64,000 nt of DNA, from NCBI GenBank assembly GCA_964611645.1, contig CAZTAO010000009.1, forward strand, positions 62,001 to 126,000. The letters are read 5' to 3'. Shown here piece after piece: positions 1-9,437 of this stretch. The notes under the pieces are model-generated. The model saw only the letters and a program-made list of their open reading frames with translations. It was not told where the DNA came from and made no database searches. Numbering within the stretch: position 1 is the first letter of the stretch; every line of letters starts with the position of its first letter. A program made the position numbers and the translations under genes. The stretch comes from CAZTAO01 sp964611645. Lineage in GTDB: Bacteria; Armatimonadota; UBA5829.

Positions 1-482
1 TAGTTGCCGCCGTAGGGCCCCTGGCTGATCTGGGTCTCCCACCGTGCCTGGTGCTCGTGGGTGCCGACCGGCAGGAAAGGCCCTCTTGCGCAGCGCATCT
101 CACGCTCAAGCCACGCCAACCCGGCCCACAGCCCCGCAGCGCCACCGCCCTCAATCTCTACCATGTCCGGGGTCATGTGCAGCCGACAGTCCCGCTTGCC
201 CAGGTCCAGGTTCATCCGGAACCGGAAAGCAGTCCCGCCCGTGTCGACGGGCTTCCCCGCCATCTTGGTCAGGAAGTCCTCCAGGTCACCGACCAACAAG
301 TCAGCCCCGGCCCATTGCGTAAGGCACTCAACACTCCAACCCCCACAAGTGTCCATATACCCCGGGGGGCATATAGCATTGGGATCTGGCGCCACCCACC
401 TGTGGGCATCCCGGCGATCTATGTGCATAGGGTCGGCATTGGCCTTCTTCAGAATGTCTCGAATTACCAGCGAATTGTGCAT
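1..482 (-). CDS. Partial glycoside hydrolase-like protein (GH20-type N-terminal domain)
   Basis: Reading leftward from an ATG at 482, the frame stays open for 160 codons to the window edge, so only the N-terminal part is present. The SD (GGAG) lies 6 bases before the ATG, which is 16 bases downstream of the fucosidase stop, so the two are probably co-transcribed. Residues about 95-125 (CRLHMTPDMVEIEGGGAAG, then LWAGLAWLE) resemble the accessory domain in front of GH20/GH84/GH67 catalytic domains, where a beta hairpin with a Gly-rich turn precedes a helix. The next stretch (RWETQISQGPYGGN) would lead into the TIM barrel. No signal peptide is seen. The neighbouring fucosidase supports a glycan-degrading role, but the catalytic domain lies outside the window, so the family is tentative. 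Confidence 0.55.
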   Translation of the reverse strand, partial: MHNSLVIRDILKKANADPMHIDRRDAHRWVAPDPNAICPPGYMDTCGGWSVECLTQWAGADLLVGDLEDFLTKMAGKPVDTGGTAFRFRMNLDLGKRDCRLHMTPDMVEIEGGGAAGLWAGLAWLEREMRCARGPFLPVGTHEHQARWETQISQGPYGGN

Positions 483-498
483 GTTGTTCTCCGTTCTA

Positions 499-1923
499 TC
501 AGCTTCTCTCTATCTTGAAAGCATAGGCGTGGTCGCATGGCTTCTTGCTTGGAGTGGTGATTACCAGCCCACTACCAGTCTCCTGCCATCTCAGCGGCTC
601 TTCGGAACCGAGCATGGTTATGGACTTCACCGTGCCGGGGTAAAGCTTGGAACCTTTGAGTGTCTCAACGGTGACAGATTCTCCGGGCCAGCCAAGGCAG
701 ATAGCGTAAAGCGCGTCATCGTTCACCGTAAAGCGTATGTCCTTTGCGTTGTAATTCGGCCTTGCACTCTCGCCGAACGCGCCCGCTTTCTCCAACTTGC
801 TGGGTCCCTCGCCTGGCACGAACCACGGAGTTGTGCCGTAGATAGCCTCACCGTTTACCAGGAGCCACTTGCCCATCTCCTTGAGGATAGTCCTGGCCTC
901 GTCGGGGAATGTGCCGTCAGGCTTGGGGCCAACGTTCAAGAGCAGCGCGCCGTTCTTGCTCACATTGTCCACCAGATAGTGGATCAACGTGGTAGGTGAC
1001 TTATACCCTGTGTCGCGGACATAACCCCAACCTTGCCCATCGTCAACGGTGGAGTCGGTCAGCCACTCGTGGTAGGTCATTTCGGTCTCACTGCCCAGTT
1101 CATGGTCCAGCAGGCCAATGTTGGGCGGAACGTCATTCCACTTATAGGTCACTACCAGTTCCCTGTCCCATTGTGCCTCTTTGTTGTAGTAGTAGGCCAG
1201 GAAGTCCTGAATGCAGCTTTCCTCCACCATGCTCAACCCGAAATCGAACCACAGCAGGTCGGGCTTATACCGCTCGACGACCTCGTTCAGCCGGGTCCGC
1301 CACTGAGCCAGGAACGCAGGGCTTGGCAAGTTTTGGTTGAAGAAAGGATGATCATCGTTTGGGCCGTTGGGGTTGTGGGGTTCGCCGTAGAGGCCGGCAT
1401 AGCGAGGGTCCGATGTGTCGAATTCCTTGCGCCAGTGAGGGTAGAACCACCAATTCTCCGCGTGGTGCATCGCCACCATGTACTTCATCCCGTGTGCGCG
1501 ACATGCCTTCTCAAGCTCCCCGACCACGTCCCGCTTTGGTCCCATCTTTGCCGAGTTCCACTGGTTCGTAAGAGAGTCCCACATGCTGAAGCCATCGTGG
1601 TGCTCGCCCACTGGCCCTGCGAATCTGGCGCCTGCGTTCTTGAATGTCTCGGCCCATTCGTCGGCGTCGAACTTCTCTCCTGTGAAGTCCGGGATGAAGT
1701 CCTTGTAGCCGAAGTTTTCCGGGCCGCCGTAGTTCTCAACGTGATGCGCGTGCTGCGGTTTGCCCTCTTTGTACATAAAGAATGGGTACCAAGAGGCGTT
1801 CGGCCCACATGCGGGAACGCTATATATACCCCAGTGGGTATATATTCCGAGTTTTGCGTCGCGGAACCACTCGGGAGTGTGGTGTTTTCGAAGGGAGTTC
1901 CAGGTTGGCTGATATTCGGTCAT
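499..1923 (-). CDS. Alpha-L-fucosidase, GH29
   Basis: A 474-residue retaining alpha-L-fucosidase that releases terminal L-fucose from glycans. Family hallmarks are in order: the THWG motif at residues 29-32, the substrate-binding EHHDGF at 107-112, and WFDFG at 225-229 with D227 as probable catalytic nucleophile. A beta-sandwich C-terminal domain follows from about residue 340. There is no signal peptide, so the enzyme is probably cytoplasmic and acts on imported oligosaccharides. The ATG is 7 bases after the stop of the upstream hydrolase, and its SD (GAGG) overlaps that gene's end. The acid/base residue of GH29 is poorly conserved and was not assigned. Confidence 0.93.
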   Translation of the reverse strand: MTEYQPTWNSLRKHHTPEWFRDAKLGIYTHWGIYSVPACGPNASWYPFFMYKEGKPQHAHHVENYGGPENFGYKDFIPDFTGEKFDADEWAETFKNAGARFAGPVGEHHDGFSMWDSLTNQWNSAKMGPKRDVVGELEKACRAHGMKYMVAMHHAENWWFYPHWRKEFDTSDPRYAGLYGEPHNPNGPNDDHPFFNQNLPSPAFLAQWRTRLNEVVERYKPDLLWFDFGLSMVEESCIQDFLAYYYNKEAQWDRELVVTYKWNDVPPNIGLLDHELGSETEMTYHEWLTDSTVDDGQGWGYVRDTGYKSPTTLIHYLVDNVSKNGALLLNVGPKPDGTFPDEARTILKEMGKWLLVNGEAIYGTTPWFVPGEGPSKLEKAGAFGESARPNYNAKDIRFTVNDDALYAICLGWPGESVTVETLKGSKLYPGTVKSITMLGSEEPLRWQETGSGLVITTPSKKPCDHAYAFKIERS

Positions 1924-1930
1924 CTATTTG

Positions 1931-3583
1931 CTACCTCGCTACCGGCAGGACTAAGTGGGAAGGCCTCGCCGCGTCGGCGTAGACCCTGATCGTGGTCGGC
2001 TTGGGAACCGGCGGTGGGTTGGGCGAGCCGTCTCCCGAAAATGATGCGAAACCCGGATTGCTGGTCGATGCCACATGCACCCTCAGCCGGTGACCTTTGT
2101 TGATTATTATACTGGTACTCCAGAGGTCGATATCGAACAGATAAGGCTTCCCAGGCTTCAGCAGGCTCTTCTTCGAGAGCGACTCCCGCAGGCTCCCCCG
2201 TAGCGCGCCTTCGCAGATGTTGTAGGACTTGCCGTCCGGGTAGACATCGCACAGCCGCGCAATGAACTGGGTGTCGGTCGAATCCACCGAGGCATACAGC
2301 TTCAGCCGCACCTTGCCGGTTACTTCCATCGGCTTCTCAAGCGGGGCGCTGGTGAATACCAGCAGGTCGCTCCGGGACTCTATGCTCTGCTGATCCATCG
2401 GCCCGGCGGGGATGGTCAACTGCCGCCCGCCGACTGTCGGAACCGGGTTGGCGGGGTCGTTCACATAGCTATGCGGCGCGCCGGAAGTTGGCTTGGTGGC
2501 TGACAGAGACTTGTCGGACATGAGATAGAATGATGTCGGAGCGGTCTTCACCGGCGGCCATGCATCGGCTGTGCGCCAGACGTTGCCGGGGGCTGCCTTG
2601 TCGGTAACATCCCCCATTACGTAGTAAGTTACCGCCGGCTCCTTATCGATCCCGGTGTCGACGCCCAGCAGATACTGAGCTATCACGCTGTAGAAATCCA
2701 TGCCCTTGCCCGGTGAAGTGGCGGCGTTGGGGAATGTGAGTTCACCGGCCTTCGCCTGCCCGACCCCGTGGGTCCACGGCCCCATCACCAACTTCTGCTT
2801 CCCAAGAGCGCCTTCGCCGCCGCGGGTCTGCATTCCAACAAACGCATCGATTGTGCCTTCTGAGAATATATCGTGCCAGCCGCCGACGTGCACCGCCGGA
2901 GCTTGGGACTTCTCGTACCGCCTGCCAAAGTCGCGGGTTTGCCAGTAGTCATCATAAAGCTCATGGTCAGCCCAGGTCTTCAGCGCGGCGGGATCGAACT
3001 TGGTGGAGGTGGTCCAATCGACAATGAGCGACTTCCGAAACACTCCGCCAAAGTAAACGCCATACTGATACATACTTGGACAGGCGACGGTGATATGCTG
3101 GGCGGCGATGAGTTTTGTGCCGGTGCCCGCAAGGTCAAGCTGGCAGATACCCAGCGCGGACCCGCCGAAAGTGGCGATCTTGCCGTTGCACCATGGCTGC
3201 TTGGAGACCCAGTTGATGGTATCAAGCCCGTCGCGCGGCCCCCACCAACCGTCACCCTCAAAAGGCAGGTTCTTGCCCTCGGAGGCGTATCGCCCGCGGC
3301 TGTCCTGGACAACAGTCACAATCCCCGCTGCCGAGAGGCCATTTCCCCCACTCTCCAATCCGGCCTTGTTGTAGGGAGTGCGAATAAGAACAACGGGGTG
3401 CGCGCCGGTCGTGGTGGGCTGGTAGATATCGGTTGCCAGCTTCACGCCGTCCGACATCGGCAGCATAACGGTGGTCTTATCGCACCCGGCAGGGCGACCC
3501 AGCAGCGCAACCGCCAGCACCACCAGACCCGCAAGCCCCAACCAGACCCGTTTCCGCCAACCAAACCAAGCAAGCAAACTCAT
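1931..3583 (-). CDS. CocE/NonD family (S15-type) hydrolase, membrane-anchored or secreted
   Basis: An alpha/beta hydrolase of the X-Pro dipeptidyl peptidase / cocaine esterase family. A hydrophobic N-terminal segment (about residues 12-30) looks like a signal anchor. The catalytic triad can be placed: nucleophile S142 in GGSALG, D238 in GGWHDIF, and H272 in GPWTHG, matching the Ser/Asp/His order of CocE. The C-terminal jelly-roll domain (from about residue 330) is present, including DTQFIARLCDVYPDG. Family members cleave acyl or peptide bonds; the substrate cannot be read from sequence. As first gene of a leftward operon with the fucosidase, it may act on acylated glycans or peptides. It diverges from pyrK across a 153-bp gap that must hold both promoters. 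Confidence 0.88.
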   Translation of the reverse strand: MSLLAWFGWRKRVWLGLAGLVVLAVALLGRPAGCDKTTVMLPMSDGVKLATDIYQPTTTGAHPVVLIRTPYNKAGLESGGNGLSAAGIVTVVQDSRGRYASEGKNLPFEGDGWWGPRDGLDTINWVSKQPWCNGKIATFGGSALGICQLDLAGTGTKLIAAQHITVACPSMYQYGVYFGGVFRKSLIVDWTTSTKFDPAALKTWADHELYDDYWQTRDFGRRYEKSQAPAVHVGGWHDIFSEGTIDAFVGMQTRGGEGALGKQKLVMGPWTHGVGQAKAGELTFPNAATSPGKGMDFYSVIAQYLLGVDTGIDKEPAVTYYVMGDVTDKAAPGNVWRTADAWPPVKTAPTSFYLMSDKSLSATKPTSGAPHSYVNDPANPVPTVGGRQLTIPAGPMDQQSIESRSDLLVFTSAPLEKPMEVTGKVRLKLYASVDSTDTQFIARLCDVYPDGKSYNICEGALRGSLRESLSKKSLLKPGKPYLFDIDLWSTSIIINKGHRLRVHVASTSNPGFASFSGDGSPNPPPVPKPTTIRVYADAARPSHLVLPVAR

Positions 3584-3736
3584 CCCAAACCTCCCGCGAA
3601 ACTACCGAAGCTAGTATACGTGACGAGCGTGGGGAAGGCAAGACGGGGTGTGAGAAGTCCAGGACATTACGGCCGAAAACGCGTCAACGCAGGAATCCGG
3701 GCTTTCGGCGGGTAAGAATGAGGGTGGAGGTGGCGA

Positions 3737-4549
3737 ATGCCGGGTGTTTATGACTGCAAGATAATCGATCAGACCGAGGTGAACCCTGGGGTGGTTCGGA
3801 CTCGGCTGGTCTGTCCTGAGATAGCAAGGTCCGCTGTGGCCGGGCAGTTTGTGAATGTGCAGGTTTCTACCACCACCGACCCCCTCCTGCGCAGGCCGTT
3901 TTCGGTGCATGCGGTGTATCCCGATGAAGGGATATTCTCGCTGCTGTACGTGCTGGTGGGCCGTGGGACTGCGCTGCTTTGGCAGAAGAAGAGCGGGGAG
4001 TCCGTGAGCGTGGTCGGGCCGCTGGGCAGGGGTTTCGATCTCGGGGAAGACCCCGATGCCAGCCATGTGATAGTCGCCGGAGGGTGCGGGGCTGCTCCTC
4101 TGCATTTCGTGGTGGACAGCGTCTGCGCGAAGTGGGGCTGCGAGAAGGTGACTGTGCTCACTGGCGCGCGAAACGCGGACGCGGTGCTGTGCGAAGTGGA
4201 GTTCAAGGCGCATGGGGTGGATGTCGGGGTATCCACCGATGACGGCAGCTACGGCTACCATGGGTTGGTGACCGAGCTTCTGGAGCAGCAGTTGGCCAGG
4301 GAACCGGACCTCTCCAGGGTGAGAATCTACACCTGCGGGCCTCACCCGATGCTCAAGGCTGTTGCAGGCGTGGCTGCGAAGGTGGGCGTGGGGAACTGCC
4401 AGGTATCGCTGGAGAACCATATGTCGTGCGCGATTGGGGTTTGTATGGGGTGCGTGCAGAAGATACGCGACGCAAGCGCCGAGGGCTGGCATTATGAGCG
4501 GGTCTGCAAAGAGGGGCCTGTCTTCAACGCGGAGGCCGTGCTATGGTAA
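3737..4549 (+). CDS. pyrK: Dihydroorotate dehydrogenase electron transfer subunit
   Basis: PyrK binds FAD and a [2Fe-2S] cluster and passes electrons from the PyrD flavin to NAD+ in class 1B dihydroorotate dehydrogenase. The 270-residue protein has the ferredoxin-reductase FAD domain (RRPFSVH near 53-59), a nucleotide-binding domain opened by VIVAGGCGAAPL, and the C-terminal cluster motif with cysteines C231, C236, C239 and C257. The ATG has a GGAGG upstream. Its TAA overlaps the pyrD ATG (ATGGTAA), so the two subunits are translationally coupled, as expected for a heterotetramer. Confidence 0.96.
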   Translation: MPGVYDCKIIDQTEVNPGVVRTRLVCPEIARSAVAGQFVNVQVSTTTDPLLRRPFSVHAVYPDEGIFSLLYVLVGRGTALLWQKKSGESVSVVGPLGRGFDLGEDPDASHVIVAGGCGAAPLHFVVDSVCAKWGCEKVTVLTGARNADAVLCEVEFKAHGVDVGVSTDDGSYGYHGLVTELLEQQLAREPDLSRVRIYTCGPHPMLKAVAGVAAKVGVGNCQVSLENHMSCAIGVCMGCVQKIRDASAEGWHYERVCKEGPVFNAEAVLW

Positions 4550-5463
4550 CCAAACCCGACCTCAGCGTCTCCATCGGCACGCTCAAGATGAAGAACCCGG
4601 TGACCGTCGGCTCCGGCACGTTCGGCTTCGGCCAGGAGATGGCGGAGTTCTTTGACCTCTCCAAGCTGGGCGCAATAACCGTCAAAGGCACATCAGTCGA
4701 ACCTTGGAAAGGCAACCCCTACCCCCGGACCGTCGAGACAGCCTCGGGGATGCTCAACGCGATCGGCCTGCAGAACGACGGCGTAGAGTCACTGCTGAAG
4801 GACAAGCTGCCGTTCCTGCGACAGTTCGACACCCCGGTAATCGTGAACATAGTCGGGCACTCCATCGAGGAATACGCCCAGCTTGCCGCGATTCTGGACA
4901 AGGCCGAGGGGGTCCACGCGCTTGAGATAAATGTGTCGTGCCCGAATGTGAAGCAGGGCTGCATTGCTTTTGGGTCAACTCCCGAAGGCGCGGCGGAGGT
5001 AGTGCGGGCGGTGCGAGCCGAAACCGGCCTGCCTCTGATAACCAAGCTCTCACCCAACGTCGCATCGGTGGCTCCGTTCGCGCAGGCAGTGGTAGAGGCT
5101 GGGTCGGACGCGGTCTCGCTGATCAACACGCTGGTAGGCACAGCCATAGACCCCTGGACCCGCAAGTTCAAGCTGGCGAACGTGACCGGCGGCCTCAGCG
5201 GTCCTGCAGTAAAGCCGGTTGCGCTGAGGATAGTATACGAAGTCGCACAGGCTGTGCAGGTCCCAATCATCGGAATGGGCGGAATAGCCACGGGCCTGGA
5301 TGCAATAGAGTTCATGCTGGCCGGTGCAACGGCAGTAGCAGTAGGCACAGCCACCTTCGCCGACCCGATGACGGCGGTCAAAGTGATCGACGGCATCGAG
5401 GAATACCTGGTCGCGATGGGGATTGGGGATGTGAAAGAGATCATCGGGACGGTGAGCAGGTAG
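4543..5463 (+). CDS. pyrD: Dihydroorotate dehydrogenase catalytic subunit, class 1B
   Basis: A TIM-barrel FMN enzyme oxidising dihydroorotate to orotate, the fourth step of UMP synthesis. The 306-residue length is normal. The class 1 catalytic cysteine is C133 in EINVSCPN, and FMN-phosphate motifs (GMGGI and the following TAVAVGTA) are present. Together with PyrK this makes the NAD+-linked 1B form, not the quinone-linked class 2 form. The start overlaps the end of pyrK by seven bases. The next plus-strand gene is not a pyr gene: pyrF lies 3.1 kb further on, beyond a large secreted protein. Confidence 0.96.
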   Translation: MVTKPDLSVSIGTLKMKNPVTVGSGTFGFGQEMAEFFDLSKLGAITVKGTSVEPWKGNPYPRTVETASGMLNAIGLQNDGVESLLKDKLPFLRQFDTPVIVNIVGHSIEEYAQLAAILDKAEGVHALEINVSCPNVKQGCIAFGSTPEGAAEVVRAVRAETGLPLITKLSPNVASVAPFAQAVVEAGSDAVSLINTLVGTAIDPWTRKFKLANVTGGLSGPAVKPVALRIVYEVAQAVQVPIIGMGGIATGLDAIEFMLAGATAVAVGTATFADPMTAVKVIDGIEEYLVAMGIGDVKEIIGTVSR

Positions 5464-5570
5464 GGGCGGTCCCGCTGGCACTGTCCTATATATCCTGGCC
5501 CGTTGTGACTATATCGCCACGACCAGGCAGCATACTATCGGTCCAGTTGTTTCGTGGAGGCGCGAGTAAC

Positions 5571-8375
5571 TTGCAGGTACCAGACAGCAAACATCCCCGA
5601 AGAGCTCTCACCACTAGCGCGCTGATGACAATTGCGCTGTTAGTGCTGAGCGCATTAGGGGTTCAGGCGTTGACCGCCCAGGGCACGTATGCCTGTAGCG
5701 AGAAAGACCTGGCAATGCTGCTGGCCACGGTGGACTTTGAGGCTAAGCAGGCCGTTGCCCAGGGTTACTTGCCCGTAGATGTAGGGGGAGAGATTGGGCG
5801 GTCTCGCCGAATCCTGTCCGTGGCAGTCGCTGAGCGCTGGGCTGACGGAGACCCCCGATTGGCGGAGGCCAAAGCGCGCCTGTTGCGCGCCAAGGGCGCG
5901 CTGATCCGCCTCAAACTGCCCTACTGGACCCGGGACCCTCGCTACCGCTACGGACCTGAGGCAGACCCCTCGAACCAGGCCAGATGGGTGGAGTGGCTGG
6001 GCAATTCGGGACCTCCATCCCCCTGGTACACGGACGTCGAGTCGATGTGGTGTCGCGCCAACTGTCGACCCTCCCAGTGGGTCTTTGAAGGAATCGAGAG
6101 GGCTTACAATCTGGGCAGGCCCGTGGGGGTTTACATCAGCGGCGGGATGATGGCCACCACTTACGCTCTATTGCCTGAGCGGGAAGAGGATTGGGCCGAC
6201 GACTACTCCTGGAGCTACGCGCAGAACTACTGGCGCAATGAGAGCAGGGCGCGCTACTGGGGGGCAAGGGATGAAGCCGAGGATTGGGGCGCGTCGATTG
6301 CCCGGTCAAGGCTGTTCTCGCGGTGGATGATGCCGCAGGTTGAGTTCGCGTTCCGCATCGGCTTTGATTTGGTTCATCTGGACGAATGCCGGGGACGTTA
6401 CGCTGAGGCGCGTCCACTAATGGAGCGCAACCCAGACTCAGTTGTTCTGCAAAACAGCGACGGCCGCCAGTATGTGGATCAGGAAGCCGTCAGATATGGC
6501 TTCGTCGCCATGATGGAGCAGGTCGGTTCTCCCGACAACTGGGACAATTTCCAAGCACGAATGCACACTGTTTGCGATGAATCGTACAACATACCCTGGT
6601 GGGGCTACTTCCGAGTCGAGCAGGAAGGTTTCCTGGCCGGTCTGTCCTACGCCACCGCAGTCGCCAACCGGGGGTCGGATGTCGCCGGTTACTCCAAACC
6701 GCCATCGGCAGAACTGGTGCAGTTCGCGCACCGATACCGAGACTACCTGCTCGGCGACTACGTGGACGCCTACGTCGATCCTGCGGTGGTTTCGTTGCAG
6801 GGAGCGCCAAGCGCGGCCCGAGTCGTGACAAACCGCCGCACCCTGACTAGCGGTCGCGAGGAACTGGTTGTGCACATTCTCAACACTGACCCCGCCCTGC
6901 CCGGAGTGGAGGGAGGCAGAGTGTTGGTGCGGACCACAGGCCTGCGCCTGCCCGCTCAGCCAGTTGTGACATTCCTCACCCCCAAGTCTGCCCCACGAGT
7001 GCTGGCTGCCAAAATATCAGACGGCGAGTTGAGCTTCGAGATGCCACATGTGCCGTTGTGGGGCGTTGTGGTAGTCGGCGAACCGCTCTTTCCCGGCGTG
7101 ACCACCCGACTGGTCTTCCGCGGTGGCGAGTCGGTGAAGAACCCGTTGGACAATAAGTTCGTGCCCGGAGAACCCTTCGAGGTTGAGGTTGCCGTCGAGA
7201 GAAACAGCGCCGCGCCGCATATTCCGAAGCTCCACGTACCAACCGGTTGGAGAAGCAACTTGCTGGGTACAACAGCAAACCTGTGCGGATATCGCATCCT
7301 GCCCGGGAAAGCCGAATTGAATCACGGTTACGCGATCACACCGGTGATAACGCAGGGCGGGGAGTCTATGCCCGGTGCGCCTCTGCGACTCCAGGCGCAG
7401 AGTCCGGTATCGTTCCGCTTCATTGCCCCCCTGGTCGACTCCCCGGGGCCGGGGGGCGAGTATGAGTTGGAGGTCAGGAACAACAGCTCAGCGGGAGGGC
7501 TGAGCTTCAGTCTGACCGCGCCGAATGGTTGGTTGCTCGAGCCGGGGCAGTTCAAAGCGGACCTGGCTTCTGGTGAGCGGCGGCGTTTTCGACTGCGGCT
7601 GCGCCCGCCCAACTACCATCTCAGCTTCTGGGATCAGATGGACGCGAGTTTCCCTCTGCAGTGGACTCTTGCCGGTCGGAGGGGCAGCGACAAACTGCAG
7701 GTGCGGGTCTTCCCGGCTCAGTGGGAGGTTTGCGCGGAGGGGCCCGATGGCAACCTGCTTATGATGTATCCCGGCCTGTCGAGCTTCGTAGGAACGCCTC
7801 TGCCACCTGTGGGGATTCCCGCGCCGCCGCCTGACCCGGTCCGCGCCGAGCAGGCCATAGCCCAGGCGCAGCGCAGGCTGAAGGACGGGGCGTTCGTTGT
7901 GCTGTGGCTGGTCAACCAGGACCCCAAGGCTCTGCGGCCGGCAGTGGAGCGATTTCTGAAGGCCGGTGGCGGCGTAGTGTGGATGGGAGAGCCGTTCGAG
8001 GGGGACTGCTGCCCGGTGACTGCGGCCGGCCAACCATCGACGCAGCAGTCGATTGTCTACCACCTGGGCAGCCTGCAGCCGAGGAATGTGCCGGACAGCT
8101 TCGCCCCGCCGGGAGGTTTCCGCGTCTGGTCGGTGAAAGTACTAAACTGGGGCCGGGCCGCAGCCCACTGGGGACAGGACGAGAACGCCGCCGCGGTGGT
8201 CATCTCGACCGACCCCACCCGACGAATAGTCTACATAGGCAGCGACCTCTTGACTAACGATGAGTCAAAGTACGACTTCAAGTCCCGCCACAACCCGCCC
8301 GACCTGTGGTACCAAAGCCGATACATATACGCCCTCCTGAACTGGGCCGCCGTCCCGGAGGCAGGTGAACGCTGA
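5571..8375 (+). CDS. Large secreted protein, possible TIM-barrel glycosidase-like, function unknown
   Basis: The frame is open from well inside pyrD, but the real start is probably the TTG at 5571, which has GGAGG ten bases upstream and opens a signal peptide (Arg-rich start, hydrophobic residues 18-34, cut near AQG). An ATG at 5625 is the alternative. The mature protein is about 900 residues. Residues about 100-330 look like a sugar-active alpha/beta barrel: many aromatic residues, and strand-like FDLVHLDECRG with D271 and E272 as candidate acidic residues. Beta-rich repeats follow (about 430-720). The C-terminal part, including FLKAGGGVVWMGEPF, looks like a flavodoxin/GATase-type fold. No known family is recognised with certainty. 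It sits between pyrD and pyrF but has no evident link to pyrimidines. Confidence 0.7.
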   Translation: MQVPDSKHPRRALTTSALMTIALLVLSALGVQALTAQGTYACSEKDLAMLLATVDFEAKQAVAQGYLPVDVGGEIGRSRRILSVAVAERWADGDPRLAEAKARLLRAKGALIRLKLPYWTRDPRYRYGPEADPSNQARWVEWLGNSGPPSPWYTDVESMWCRANCRPSQWVFEGIERAYNLGRPVGVYISGGMMATTYALLPEREEDWADDYSWSYAQNYWRNESRARYWGARDEAEDWGASIARSRLFSRWMMPQVEFAFRIGFDLVHLDECRGRYAEARPLMERNPDSVVLQNSDGRQYVDQEAVRYGFVAMMEQVGSPDNWDNFQARMHTVCDESYNIPWWGYFRVEQEGFLAGLSYATAVANRGSDVAGYSKPPSAELVQFAHRYRDYLLGDYVDAYVDPAVVSLQGAPSAARVVTNRRTLTSGREELVVHILNTDPALPGVEGGRVLVRTTGLRLPAQPVVTFLTPKSAPRVLAAKISDGELSFEMPHVPLWGVVVVGEPLFPGVTTRLVFRGGESVKNPLDNKFVPGEPFEVEVAVERNSAAPHIPKLHVPTGWRSNLLGTTANLCGYRILPGKAELNHGYAITPVITQGGESMPGAPLRLQAQSPVSFRFIAPLVDSPGPGGEYELEVRNNSSAGGLSFSLTAPNGWLLEPGQFKADLASGERRRFRLRLRPPNYHLSFWDQMDASFPLQWTLAGRRGSDKLQVRVFPAQWEVCAEGPDGNLLMMYPGLSSFVGTPLPPVGIPAPPPDPVRAEQAIAQAQRRLKDGAFVVLWLVNQDPKALRPAVERFLKAGGGVVWMGEPFEGDCCPVTAAGQPSTQQSIVYHLGSLQPRNVPDSFAPPGGFRVWSVKVLNWGRAAAHWGQDENAAAVVISTDPTRRIVYIGSDLLTNDESKYDFKSRHNPPDLWYQSRYIYALLNWAAVPEAGER

Positions 8376-8421
8376 ATAGCGAATGACGCGAAACGACTGA
8401 ATGGTCGCGAGAGTCCCGGTC

Positions 8422-8440
8422 CAGCGGTTGCGAACCGCTG
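8422..8440. repeat. Short intergenic palindrome
   Basis: Perfect 8-bp arms CAGCGGTT / AACCGCTG around a GCG loop, 46 bases after the stop of the secreted protein and before pyrF. It has no T-tract, so it is either a weak Rho-independent-like hairpin or one of the palindromic repeats scattered through this window. Confidence 0.6.
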
Positions 8441-8585
8441 TGGTAATGCAAGCGGGAGCAGATAGCTGAGGTGTTCGAAAGCGGTAGCATAGCGAAAGGT
8501 TACTATGTGCCCTATTCCCGCGCATAGCAAGCACAAGCAAACCCACCCTACCCTCCCTTGTCAGGGAGGAAGAGAGAGGCATACT

Positions 8586-9287
8586 TTGAGCAAAGACAGG
8601 ATCATAGTAGCAGTAGACGTAGACTCCACCCCCAAGGCAGTGGCGCTAGTTGAGAAGCTGATCGGGCATGTGGGGGCGTTCAAGGTCGGACTGGAGCTTG
8701 TGAACGCCGCCGGGCTGGGCATTATAGACTGCCTGCTGGATGCCGGGGCGGACCGCGTGTTCTACGACTGCAAGTTCCACGACATCCCCAACACAGTAGC
8801 CGGGGCCTCGAAGGCGGCTTGCGGGATGGGCGTATGGATGTTCAATGTCCACTGCTCGGGCGGCTTCTATATGATGCAAGCGGCAAGGCAAGCCGCCGAC
8901 TTGGTCGAAGGCCATCGACCGCTGGTCATTGGGGTCACAGTCCTCACCAGCATCTCCCCCGAAATCCTCAAGGATGAGCTTGGCGTATCGCGGGAACTGA
9001 GGGACCAGGTGGTGCAATTGGCTGTGCTGGCAAAGGAAGCCGGGCTGGACGGAGTGGTAGCCTCGCCCCACGAGATCGAGGCCATCAGGTCAGCCTGCGG
9101 CCCCGATTTCATCATAGTGACCCCCGGAGTGCGGCCGGCCGGCGCGGATGTCAACGACCAAAAGCGCGTAATGACCCCGGCGGAAGCAGTCTCCCGAGGA
9201 GCGGACTACCTGGTAATAGGCCGCCCAATCGCAAGAGCCGAAGACCCTGCGGCGGCGGCGGATGAGATTGCGGCATCTATTACCTAA
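8586..9287 (+). CDS. pyrF: Orotidine 5'-phosphate decarboxylase
   Basis: Decarboxylates OMP to UMP, the last step of de novo pyrimidine synthesis. From the TTG at 8586 the protein has 233 residues, the usual length. The upstream in-frame extension from 8505 is non-conserved and Pro/His-rich. GAGAGG lies six bases before the TTG. The catalytic Asp-Lys-Asp array is D61, K63 and D66 in DCKFHDIPNT, and the phosphate-binding GVRPAG and VIGRPI motifs are near the C-terminus. It is the short bacterial PyrF type. It is separated from pyrKD by the 934-aa secreted protein and a 210-bp spacer. Confidence 0.96.
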   Translation: MSKDRIIVAVDVDSTPKAVALVEKLIGHVGAFKVGLELVNAAGLGIIDCLLDAGADRVFYDCKFHDIPNTVAGASKAACGMGVWMFNVHCSGGFYMMQAARQAADLVEGHRPLVIGVTVLTSISPEILKDELGVSRELRDQVVQLAVLAKEAGLDGVVASPHEIEAIRSACGPDFIIVTPGVRPAGADVNDQKRVMTPAEAVSRGADYLVIGRPIARAEDPAAAADEIAASIT

Positions 9288-9312
9288 GCTGGCTGAGCCG
9301 GAACCAAAAGCA

Positions 9313-9394
9313 ATCACGAAAGCACGAAATTCAGGAAAGCACGGAAAGGTCCGGTTCTGATTTCGTGTTTTCCCCCTTTTCGTGTTTTCGTGAT
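9313..9394. repeat. Intergenic palindromic repeat, ATCACGAAAG family, copy 1
   Basis: An 82-bp imperfect inverted repeat between pyrF (plus) and the radical SAM gene (minus). It starts ATCACGAAAGCACGAAA and ends TTTCGTGTTTTCGTGAT. The right half, with its TTTTCCCCC centre, matches the right half of the copy at 14003-14112. Between convergent genes it could also act as a bidirectional terminator. Confidence 0.75.
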
Positions 9395-9437
9395 AGCAGT
9401 CCTTTACGCGTTGTATGGAATCTGAGTAGCAAGGTAC

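Noticed and set aside
61..999. Long plus-strand open frame over the fucosidase and the partial hydrolase
   Set aside because: It is antisense to a clear GH29 gene and has no domain pattern; GC-rich codon bias makes such frames.
1033..1989. 318-codon plus-strand open frame
   Set aside because: Antisense to the GH29 gene, which has full family motifs; no similarity of its own.
4938..5570. N-terminal extension of the secreted protein into pyrD
   Set aside because: It overlaps pyrD in another frame, is Arg/Gly-rich and lies before a strong SD and signal peptide at 5571.
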